Source: Molossus alvarezi
Lineage: Eukaryota; Chordata; Mammalia; Chiroptera; Molossidae
Length of the DNA stretch: 64,000 bases
NCBI GenBank assembly: GCA_037176705.1
Contig: CM073885.1
Location: 149,138,579 to 149,202,578 of the forward strand
Direction: 5' to 3'
Position numbers and translations under genes: made by a program. The notes under the pieces were generated by a model that saw only the letters and a program-made list of their open reading frames with translations, searched no databases and was not told the origin of the DNA. Shown piece after piece: positions 54,828 through 64,000 of the stretch. How positions within the stretch are numbered: position 1 is the stretch's first letter; the number at the start of each line of letters is the position of its first letter.

Positions 54828-56785
54828 TTATCAGTCTTTCCATTGATTCCGTCTTGGCCATACGTTGGTTCACTGTTCTGAGTAAGAATCATGTGAAACC
54901 AACTGCTACAGCAGAAACCAAGCTTTTTCCAAGGATCGCCTTCAAAAATGGGCTTCAATACGATCCAATCTTTGAAACCATGAACAACGCAGAACACAAA
55001 AAGGGATAACTTTTGATTCTACACATAAGTGTGCTCTGTCCTAGTTGTTCTTTCCATGATATGACTGGATCTCCCTATAAAACGAGGAGAATGAATGTTA
55101 AAGTGTTCATGTTACTCAAGATCTGTGCATTAACTGAACCCAAATGGAAATATTCCTTCATTCCAACAGTTGTTTGACTAGAACATGTGTGTTCACACTT
55201 TCCCTGCAAAGGTACTTAACTTCCCAGGGAAAAACATGCCACTGAGTGAATGTGGCCCCTGGCTCTCACAGAGTTTTGCCAGTAATTCAGTATATCCAAG
55301 ACTGCACCAGCAAGTCTTGTGTCTCTTTGTCTGGAACAAAAGAAACTTACACTGAGAAGTTTAAGTGTGATTACACCGTTACAAATGGACATTTCTTAAA
55401 CACTTAACCAAAACAACATATGCTTTGAGGATCCTCACGCTCTAGGCTTCATGGAAGCGACTTTTGTGCCACTGAAGTGAAGAGTTCCAGCACAATTCAT
55501 TTGGAATAGGTTTGGTTTGTATACACTCCCCTACAAACAAAGTAGAGTGAAAAGTATGTCTAAGGACCTATCAAAAGACAGGTTGCCACATTTCCTTACA
55601 TGAATACTTTCCACAACTCTACTAAGAACACCTAATCTGAAAAACAGTACAACAGTGGTGGTTCCATTTCGTGTGAAGCGGGTATAGCCCTAGAATCTTT
55701 TTCTCAATATTTGGATATTATTTGAAGAAGGTTGTCTATTGGAACACAGTTCTTTGAACAGAGAGCCACTAAACAGTCAATTGGACACTGCAACCGTAGT
55801 AAGGTTTCCATTCTGCTCTTGAACTGACTGTTATTATATTATTCTGCACAGAAAGAACACCAGTCATGAACACTTTTGACTATGCCAGTGTATTCCCATA
55901 GGTGCTTCGGAGAAATAGTCTTGAAACAAGTGAATCCATGACCATTGTTCAAAGACTGACACTCCCTCTTTTAAATGGATCACTTTTTTGTTCTAATGGC
56001 TGGAATAAGGGGATTGAGTACTTGTCAGTTATCAAGAAATAGGCTGAATGTGTCACAGGGAATTAGAAAGATCGGTTCAGGAGGTTCCATTCTTGAACAA
56101 GGTACAATTCCAGCATTTCACAATGATGGAAAGCGAGTACTTTGAATTCTCTGGAGAAAACAGGTATCTACTCCTTATGTTTTTTGAGGAAATCGGTACA
56201 AACAGTGAAATGTATGATGGATCCAAGAATGACACTGATTCATTCGGTAACAACTTTAAAGAATGTGTGTAGAACTGAATAGGCTATCGATTTCCATGAC
56301 CTGAACATTGCCCTAACCAATGTGTTTGATTTCTGCAGCCCAGCCTTTGTTGGATATCAAGATGACTCATAGGCACTTCCAGGAAAACAACACATATGCA
56401 GGGCTAAAAGGTAGTATGTTGAAAGGCTGCCAAATCAACTAGTACAGGTTGCCTTTCCTGGTCCCATAGGAAAGAAGGCAGACACCTGCATTTACTTACA
56501 ACACTGTTTAACACTCCAATGTAAAGTATGCCCTGCACACCGGGCATAGTTAGTGTGTAAGTAATTGAAATGGATAGCCAGGTCCACTGCACAAGTGCAT
56601 TTTCTCTAGAACACTCCTCTTGTCCTAATTCACAGAGGTGTTCAATGTGAAAAACCCTTGGTTTTGTCAGTGTCTTCCAATTCATGGATTTACTCCTTGC
56701 ATGGAGACAACCAATGTTTCAACTACATCACTTTAGATGTGTTCAGTCTCACTGCTTCAAGAATGCACATGTGTGACACCAGTAG
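54828..56785 (+). repeat. Satellite monomer 29 (right subfamily)
   Basis: Marks as in monomer 28. It has CCAGTAATTC at 55279-55288, losing an EcoRI site; the T at 55283 is shared only with monomer 30. CENP-B box at 55667. Confidence 0.95.
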
Positions 56786-58743
56786 TTATCAGTCTTTCCA
56801 TTGATTCCGTCTTGGCCATACGTTGGTTCACTGTTCTGAGTAAGAATCATGTGAAACCAACTGCTACAGCAGAAACCAAGCTTTTTCCAAGGATCGCCTT
56901 CAAAAATGGGCTTCAATACGATCCAATCTTTGAAACCATGAACAACGCAGAACACAAAAAGGGATAACTTTTGATTCTACACATAAGTGTGCTCTGTCCT
57001 AGTTGTTCTTTCCATGATATGACTGGATCTCCCTATAAAACGAGGAGAATGAATGTTAAAGTGTTCATGTTACTCAAGATCTGTGCATTAACTGAACCCA
57101 AATGGAAATATTCCTTCATTCCAACAGTTGTTTGACTAGAACATGTGTGTTCACACTTTCCCTGCAAAGGTACTTAACTTCCCAGGGAAAAACATGCCAC
57201 TGAGTGAATGTGGCCCCTGGCTCTCACAGAGTTTTGCCAATAATTCAGTATATCCAAGACTGCACCAGCAAGTCTTGTGTCTCTTTGTCTGGAACAAAAG
57301 AAACTTACACTGAGAAGTTTAAGTGTGATTACACCGTTACAAATGGACATTTCTTAAACACTTAACCAAAACAACATATGCTTTGAGGATCCTCACGCTC
57401 TAGGCTTCATGGAAGCGACTTTTGTGCCACTGAAGTGAAGAGTTCCAGCACAATTCATTTGGAATAGGTTTGGTTTGTATACACTCCCCTACAAACAAAG
57501 TAGAGTGAAAAGTATGTCTAAGGACCTATCAAAAGACAGGTTGCCACATTTCCTTACATGAATACTTTCCACAACTCTACTAAGAACACCTAATCTGAAA
57601 AACAGTACAACAGTGGTGGTTCCATTTCGTGTGAAGCGGGTATAGCCCTAGAATCTTTTTCTCAATATTTGGATATTATTTGAAGAAGGTTGTCTATTGG
57701 AACACAGTTCTTTGAACAGAGAGCCACTAAACAGTCAATTGGACACTGCAACCGTAGTAAGGTTTCCATTCTGCTCTTGAACTGACTGTTATTATATTAT
57801 TCTGCACAGAAAGAACACCAGTCATGAACACTTTTGACTATGCCAGTGTATTCCCATAGGTGCTTCGGAGAAATAGTCTTGAAACAAGTGAATCCATGAC
57901 CATTGTTCAAAGACTGACACTCCCTCTTTTAAATGGATCACTTTTTTGTTCTAATGGCTGGAATAAGGGGATTGAGTACTTGTCAGTTATCAAGAAATAG
58001 GCTGAATGTGTCACAGGGAATTAGAAAGATCGGTTCAGGAGGTTCCATTCTTGAACAAGGTACAATTCCAGCATTTCACAATGATGGAAAGCGAGTACTT
58101 TGAATTCTCTGGAGAAAACAGGTATCTACTCCTTATGTTTTTTGAGGAAATCGGTACAAACAGTGAAATGTATGATGGATCCAAGAATGACACTGATTCA
58201 TTCGGTAACAACTTTAAAGAATGTGTGTAGAACTGAATAGGCTATCGATTTCCATGACCTGAACATTGCCCTAACCAATGTGTTTGATTTCTGCAGCCCA
58301 GCCTTTGTTGGATATCAAGATGACTCATAGGCACTTCCAGGAAAACAACACATATGCAGGGCTAAAAGGTAGTATGTTGAAAGGCTGCCAAATCAACTAG
58401 TACAGGTTGCCTTTCCTGGTCCCATAGGAAAGAAGGCAGACACCTGCATTTACTTACAACACTGTTTAACACTCCAATGTAAAGTATGCCCTGCACACCG
58501 GGCATAGTTAGTGTGTAAGTAATTGAAATGGATAGCCAGGTCCACTGCACAAGTGCATTTTCTCTAGAACACTCCTCTTGTCCTAATTCACAGAGGTGTT
58601 CAATGTGAAAAACCCTTGGTTTTGTCAGTGTCTTCCAATTCATGGATTTACTCCTTGCATGGAGACAACCAATGTTTCAACTACATCACTTTAGATGTGT
58701 TCAGTCTCACTGCTTCAAGAATGCACATGTGTGACACCAGTAG
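56786..58743 (+). repeat. Satellite monomer 30 (right subfamily)
   Basis: Marks as in monomer 28, with T at 57241 shared with monomer 29. Apart from the neighbouring base at 55282 I saw no difference from monomer 29, so one of the two is a very recent copy of the other. CENP-B box at 57625. Confidence 0.95.
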
Positions 58744-60701
58744 TTATCAGTCTTTCCATTGATTCCGTCTTGGCCATACGTTGGTTCACTGTTCTGAGTA
58801 AGAATCATGTGAAACCAACTGCTACAGCAGAAACCAAGCTTTTTCCAAGGATCGCCTTCAAAAATGGGCTTCAATACGATCCAATCTTTGAAACCATGAA
58901 CAACGCAGAACACAAAAAGGGATAACTTTTGATTCTACACATAAGTGTGCTCTGTCCTAGTTGTTCTTTCCATGATATGACTGGATCTCCCTATAAAACG
59001 AGGAGAATGAATGTTAAAGTGTTCATGTTACTCAAGATCTGTGCATTAACTGAACCCAAATGGAAATATTCCTTCATTCCAACAGTTGTTTGACTAGAAC
59101 ATGTGTGTTCACACTTTCCCTGCAAAGGTACTTAACTTCCCAGGGAAAAACATGCCACTGAGTGAATGTGGCCCCTGGCTCTCACAGAGTTTTGCCAAGA
59201 ATTCAGTATATCCAAGACTGCACCAGCAAGTCTTGTGTCTCTTTGTCTGGAACAAAAGAAACTTACACTGAGAAGTTTAAGTGTGATTACACCTTTACAA
59301 ATGGACATTTCTTAAACACTTAACCAAAACAACATATGCTTTGAGGATCCTCACGCTCTAGGCTTCATGGAAGCGACTTTTGTGCCACTGAAGTGAAGAG
59401 TTCCAACACAATTCATTTGGAATAGGTTTGGTTTGTATACACTCCCCTACAAACAAAGTAGAGTGAAAAGTATGTCTAAGGACCTATCAAAAGACAGGTT
59501 GCCACATTTCCTTACATGAATACTTTCCACAACTGTACTAAGAACACCTAATCTGAAAAACAGTACAACAGTGGTGGTTCCATTTCGTGTGAAGCGGGTA
59601 TAGCCCTAGAATCTTTTTCTCAATAGTTGGATATTATTTGAAGAAGGTTGTCTATTGGAACACAGTTCTTTGAACAGAGAGCCACTAAACAGTCAATTGG
59701 ACACTGCAACCGTAGTAAGGTTTCCATTCTGCTCTTGAACTGACTGTTATTATATTATTCTGCACAGAAAGAACACCAGTCATGAACACTTTTGACTATG
59801 CCAGTGTATTCCCATAGGTGCTTCGGAGAAATAGTCTTGAAACAAGTGAATCCATGACCATTGTTCAAAGACTGACACTCCCTCTTTTAAATGGATCACT
59901 TTTTTGTTCTAATGGCTGGAATAAGGGGATTGAGTACTTGTCAGTTATCAAGAAATAGGCTGAATGTGTCACAGGGAATTAGAAAGATCGGTTCAGGAGG
60001 TTCCATTCTTGAACAAGGTACAATTCCAGCATTTCACAATGATGGAAAGCGAGTACTTTGAATTCTCTGGAGAAAACAGGTATCTACTCCTTATGTTTTT
60101 TGAGGAAATCGGTACAAACAGTGAAATGTATGATGGATCCAAGAATGACACTGATTCATTCGGTAACAACTTTAAAGAATGTGTGTAGAACTGAATAGGC
60201 TATCGATTTCCATGACCTGAACATTGCCCTAACCAATGTGTTTGATTTCTGCAGCCCAGCCTTTGTTGGATATCAAGATGACTCATAGGCACTTCCAGGA
60301 AAACAACACATATGCAGGGCTAAAAGGTAGTATGTTGAAAGGCTGCCAAATCAACTAGTACAGGTTGACTTTCCTGGTCCCATAGGAAAGAAGGCAGACA
60401 CCTGCATTTACTTACAACACTGTTTAACACTCCAATGTAAAGTATGCCCTGCACACCGGGCATAGTTAGTGTGTACGTAATTGAAATGGATAGCCAGGTC
60501 CACTGCACAAGTGCATTTTCTCTAGAACACTCCTCTTGTCCTAATTCACAGAGGTGTTCAATGTGAAAAACCCTTGGTTTTGTCAGTGTCTTCCAATTCA
60601 TGGATTTACTCCTTGCATGGAGACAACCAATGTTTCAACTACATCACTTTAGATGTGTTCAGTCTCACTGCTTCAAGAATGCACATGTGTGACACCAGTA
60701 G
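58744..60701 (+). repeat. Satellite monomer 31 (mosaic)
   Basis: It mixes right-subfamily CTCCCCTAC near 59441 with the main-type CCTTTAC and ACTGTACT, a type b CAATAGTTGG near 59623 and GTGTACGTAA near 60472. GTTCCAACAC near 59400 is intermediate between the common and right-subfamily forms. CENP-B box at 59583. Confidence 0.94.
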
Positions 60702-62659
60702 TTATCAGTCTTTCCATTGATTCCGTCTTGGCCATACGTTGGTTCACTGTTCTGAGTAAGAATCATGTGAAACCAACTGCTACAGCAGAAACCAAGCTTT
60801 TTCCAAGGATCGCCTTCAAAAATGGGCTTCAATACGATCCAATCTTTGAAACCATGAACAACGCAGAACACAAAAAGGGATAACTTTTGATTCTACACAT
60901 AAGTGTGCTCTGTCCTAGTTGTTCTTTCCATGATATGACTGGATCTCCCTATAAAACGAGGAGAATGAATGTTAAAGTGTTCATGTTACTCAAGATCTGT
61001 GCATTAACTGAACCCAAATGGAAATATTCCTTCATTCCAACAGTTGTTTGACTAGAACATGTGTGTTCACACTTTCCCTGCAAAGGTACTTAACTTCCCA
61101 GGGAAAAACATGCCACTGAGTGAATGTGGCCCCTGGCTCTCACAGAGTTTTGCCAAGAATTCAGTATATCCAAGACTGCACCAGCAAGTCTTGTGTCTCT
61201 TTGTCTGGAACAAAAGAAACTTACACTGAGAAGTTTAAGTGTGATTACACCGTTACAAATGGACATTTCTTAAACACTTAACCAAAACAACATATGCTTT
61301 GAGGATCCTCACGCTCTAGGCTTCATGGAAGCGACTTTTGTGCCACTGAAGTGAAGAGTTCCAGCACAATTCATTTGGAATAGGTTTGGTTTGTATACAC
61401 TCCCCTACAAACAAAGTAGAGTGAAAAGTATGTCTAAGGACCTATCAAAAGACAGGTTGCCACATTTCCTTACATGAATACTTTCCACAACTCTACTAAG
61501 AACACCTAATCTGAAAAACAGTACAACAGTGGTGGTTCCATTTCGTGTGAAGCGGGTATAGCCCTAGAATCTTTTTCTCAATATTTGGATATTATTTGAA
61601 GAAGGTTGTCTATTGGAACACAGTTCTTTGAACAGAGAGCCACTAAACAGTCAATTGGACACTGCAACCGTAGTAAGGTTTCCATTCTGCTCTTGAACTG
61701 ACTGTTATTATATTATTCTGCACAGAAAGAACACCAGTCATGAACACTTTTGACTATGCCAGTGTATTCCCATAGGTGCTTCGGAGAAATAGTCTTGAAA
61801 CAAGTGAATCCATGACCATTGTTCAAAGACTGACACTCCCTCTTTTAAATGGATCACTTTTTTGTTCTAATGGCTGGAATAAGGGGATTGAGTACTTGTC
61901 AGTTATCAAGAAATAGGCTGAATGTGTCACAGGGAATTAGAAAGATCGGTTCAGGAGGTTCCATTCTTGAACAAGGTACAATTCCAGCATTTCACAATGA
62001 TGGAAAGCGAGTACTTTGAATTCTCTGGAGAAAACAGGTATCTACTCCTTATGTTTTTTGAGGAAATCGGTACAAACAGTGAAATGTATGATGGATCCAA
62101 GAATGACACTGATTCATTCGGTAACAACTTTAAAGAATGTGTGTAGAACTGAATAGGCTATCGATTTCCATGACCTGAACATTGCCCTAACCAATGTGTT
62201 TGATTTCTGCAGCCCAGCCTTTGTTGGATATCAAGATGACTCATAGGCACTTCCAGGAAAACAACACATATGCAGGGCTAAAAGGTAGTATGTTGAAAGG
62301 CTGCCAAATCAACTAGTACAGGTTGACTTTCCTGGTCCCATAGGAAAGAAGGCAGACACCTGCATTTACTTACAACACTGTTTAACACTCCAATGTAAAG
62401 TATGCCCTGCACACCGGGCATAGTTAGTGTGTAAGTAATTGAAATGGATAGCCAGGTCCACTGCACAAGTGCATTTTCTCTAGAACACTCCTCTTGTCCT
62501 AATTCACAGAGGTGTTCAATGTGAAAAACCCTTGGTTTTGTCAGTGTCTTCCAATTCATGGATTTACTCCTTGCATGGAGACAACCAATGTTTCAACTAC
62601 ATCACTTTAGATGTGTTCAGTCTCACTGCTTCAAGAATGCACATGTGTGACACCAGTAG
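60702..62659 (+). repeat. Satellite monomer 32 (right subfamily, last complete copy)
   Basis: CACCGTTAC, GTTCCAGCAC, CTCCCCTAC and ACTCTACT as in monomers 28-30, but with the common GTTGACTTTCC near 62323. It carries the last intact box, at 61541. Confidence 0.95.
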
Positions 62660-63417
62660 TTATCAGTCTTTCCATTGATTCCGTCTTGGCCATACGTTGG
62701 TTCACTGTTCTGAGTAAGAATCATGTGAAACCAACTGCTACAGCAGAAACCAAGCTTTTTCCAAGGATCGCCTTCAAAAATGGGCTTCAATACGATCCAA
62801 TCTTTGAAACCATGAACAACGCAGAACACAAAAAGGGATAACTTTTGATTCTACACATAAGTGTGCTCTGTCCTAGTTGTTCTTTCCATGATATGACTGG
62901 ATCTCCCTATAAAACGAGGAGAATGAATGTTAAAGTGTTCATGTTACTCAAGATCTGTGCATTAACTGAACCCAAATGGAAATATTCCTTCATTCCAACA
63001 GTTGTTTGACTAGAACATGTGTGTTCACACTTTCCCTGCAAAGGTACTTAACTTCCCAGGGAAAAACATGCCACTGAGTGAATGTGGCCCCTGGCTCTCA
63101 CAGAGTTTTGCCAAGAATTCAGTATATCCAAGACTTCACCAGCAAGTCTTGTGTCTCTTTGTCTGGAACAAAAGAAACTTACACTGAGAATTTTAAGTGT
63201 GATTACACCTTTACAAATGGACATTTCTTAAACACTTAACCAAAACAACATATGCTGTGAGGATCCTCACGCTCTAGGCTTCATGGAAGTGACTTTTGTG
63301 CCACTGAAGTGAAGAGTTCTAACACAATTCATTTGGAATAGGTTTGGTTTGTATACACTCTCCTACAAACAAAGTAGAGTGAAAAGTATGTCTAAGGACC
63401 TATCAAAAGTCAGGTTG
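62660..63417 (+). repeat. Partial satellite monomer 33 (758 bp, array edge)
   Basis: Homology to the monomer ends at 63417, before the point where a CENP-B box would lie. It is more diverged than inner copies: T at 63136, T at 63191, G at 63257, T at 63290 (CpG loss) and T at 63410 differ from the common form within about 280 bp. Extra divergence is usual for edge copies that escape homogenisation. Confidence 0.93.
63405..63417 (+). other. Candidate left target-site duplication of the L1 insertion
   Basis: AAAAGTCAGGTTG is the last satellite sequence before the foreign segment. It begins with an A run after TC, so the opposite strand reads CTTTTGA, close to the TTTT/AA cut preferred by the L1 endonuclease. 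A + strand L1 would repeat this sequence after its poly(A) tail, which is beyond the window. The right boundary is uncertain by a few bases. Confidence 0.4.
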
Positions 63418-63427
63418 TGGTTGATAA

Positions 63428-63438
63428 AAAATGGCGGC
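63428..63438 (+). promoter_or_regulatory. YY1-type site at the L1 start
   Basis: AAAATGGCGGC fits the YY1 core (AANATGGCGGC). In human L1 a YY1 site just inside the 5' end directs accurate initiation near the first base. The position here, about 10 bases from the junction, fits a full-length rather than 5'-truncated insertion. Confidence 0.5.
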
Positions 63439-63559
63439 AAAGTGAACGGAGCTACACAGACTCTTCGCAGAACCAAACTGGAATTACAACTATAACACAT
63501 ACAAATCGTCGGGAAAAACCAACAGAAAAGCAGCTTGGAGTACCCTACAACGAGGGACA

Positions 63560-63850
63560 CTGACTCCATCCCGGTAGGCTTGTGTAGGCGCGGGACGGGG
63601 GTTGGCAACCCATGGTCGGCAGCTCGGCAGCAGCCTCAGCTCTGAGCGGCGCCCTCGGGTTAAACTCCCAGGCGGCTCCACAGCGCAACCGGGACAGAGG
63701 CTGAAACAGCCACAGCCACTCACCTTGGGCTCCGGCTGAGGGAGGGCGGACTGGACTGGAGCTGTGTCGGGACGCTCGGGGTTTGGATGGCGCACGGAGC
63801 TTTGGCTGAGTGCAGCCACGCAGGACGGTGGCCACATTGCTCCTTCTCAG
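63560..63850 (+). promoter_or_regulatory. CpG-rich part of the putative L1 internal promoter
   Basis: CpG is frequent here (for example GTAGGCGCGGGACGGGG near 63585 and GAGCGGCGCCCTCGGG near 63643), while the satellite averages roughly one CpG per 100 bp. L1 promoters are CpG islands silenced by methylation. The retained CpGs suggest limited age or low germline methylation. No transcript evidence is available. Confidence 0.4.
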
Positions 63851-64000
63851 GGCTTTGAGAAGAGGAAGCAGCCCTTCCCTCGGAGATCCAACCCCACTCT
63901 GTGGGCCATTGAAGTCTTAATTGAGGCTCACTAACAACCAGCATCTGCACTAGCCTCGTGAATGCCCCTTGGCTGAGCACCAGAGGGAGTTTTTCAATCA

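Larger units (their letters stand above)
1..63417 (+). repeat. 1958-bp tandem satellite array, 32.4 copies, with one CENP-B box per monomer
   Basis: Seen directly: the sequence repeats with a period of 1958 bp from the first base to 63417. Fixed landmarks recur at 1221, 3179, 5137, 7095 and so on to 61922, always 1958 apart except three steps of 1959. All copies have the same orientation. The copies differ by scattered single-base changes and one 1-bp insertion, so they are strongly homogenised. The monomer is AT-rich and CpG-poor, and I see no shorter internal period, no microsatellite and no transposon or gene that I recognise. Known background: centromeric satellites of mammals are long homogeneous head-to-tail arrays, often with higher-order repeats and CENP-B boxes; macrosatellites are the main alternative. 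Inference: a centromeric or pericentromeric satellite, because of the box in each copy and the multi-monomer order in copies 12-27. The array continues left of the window. Confidence 0.97.
63418..64000 (+). mobile_element. 5' end (5' UTR) of a LINE-1 element, continuing past the window
   Basis: Satellite similarity stops at 63417 and a GC- and CpG-rich segment follows, quite unlike the array. It opens with AAAAATGGCGGC, the YY1-type start shared by many mammalian L1 leaders. An A/C-rich stretch (about 63450-63540), a CCCGGTAGG step near 63570 and a CpG-rich block follow. This order resembles non-primate placental L1 5' UTRs as I remember them; it does not resemble the human L1PA leader. No ORF1 start is reached before the window ends, as expected for a leader of several hundred bases or more. 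Many CpGs survive, so the copy may be fairly young. The alternative is a CpG-island edge of unique flanking DNA; the abrupt junction and the candidate duplication favour an insertion. Confidence 0.6.

Noticed and set aside
1..63417. CRISPR array, bacterial repeat or rDNA-type repeat
   Set aside because: The period is 1958 bp with no spacer structure and no rRNA or tRNA sequence, and an L1-like leader adjoins the array. It is a mammalian satellite.
1..63417. A protein-coding macrosatellite of the D4Z4 or RS447 kind
   Set aside because: Those units contain a long intact reading frame. The longest frame repeated here is 93 aa, and the unit is AT-rich and CpG-poor.
63490..63980. Antisense open frames of 86-115 aa in the L1 leader, possibly like primate L1 ORF0
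   Set aside because: CpG-rich DNA has few stop codons, so such frames are expected by chance. The three frames overlap and no ORF0 sequence feature was recognised.

Overview
The window is almost entirely one satellite array. From base 1 to about 63417 a 1958-bp monomer repeats head-to-tail for 32 full copies plus a 758-bp partial copy. Three copies are 1959 bp because of one extra T. The array runs off the left end of the window and is broken on the right by a different, CpG-rich sequence. The copies look nearly identical and differ at only a few positions each. I find no protein-coding gene: the short open frames in each copy overlap on both strands and recur only because the DNA recurs. The AT-rich, CpG-poor repeat and an apparent LINE-1 5' end with a YY1-type ATGGCGGC start suggest a placental mammal. 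The L1 leader does not resemble the human L1PA type, so I lean to a non-primate. I cannot name the species.

The main observation is that every full monomer carries one exact match to the 17-bp CENP-B box core NTTCGNNNNANNCGGGN, as TTTCGTGTGAAGCGGGT, always on the + strand and 839-840 bases from the monomer start used here. All 32 copies are intact, including both CpGs. Together with the higher-order structure below, this makes a centromeric or pericentromeric satellite the best reading. The box is sparse (one per about 2 kb) and binding is not shown.

Layout by shared variants (monomer 1 starts at base 1): monomers 1-4 and 5-9 are two older-looking subfamilies, with monomer 4 a junction copy; 10-11 are transitional; 12-27 form a higher-order arrangement of five monomer types (e a b c d), read as e-a-b-c-d / e-a-b-(c/d) / a-b-c-d / a-(b/c)-d; 28-30 and 32 are a near-uniform recent expansion, with monomer 31 mosaic; 33 is a partial, more diverged edge copy. 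The full five-monomer block is 9791 bp (four of 1958 and one of 1959). Units 20 and 26 look like crossover products between neighbouring types.

From 63418 to the end is a CpG-rich segment read as the 5' UTR and promoter of a + strand L1, inserted in or at the edge of the array. A candidate 13-bp target-site duplication lies just before it (63405-63417). Its 3' end, and any satellite beyond it, lie outside the window.
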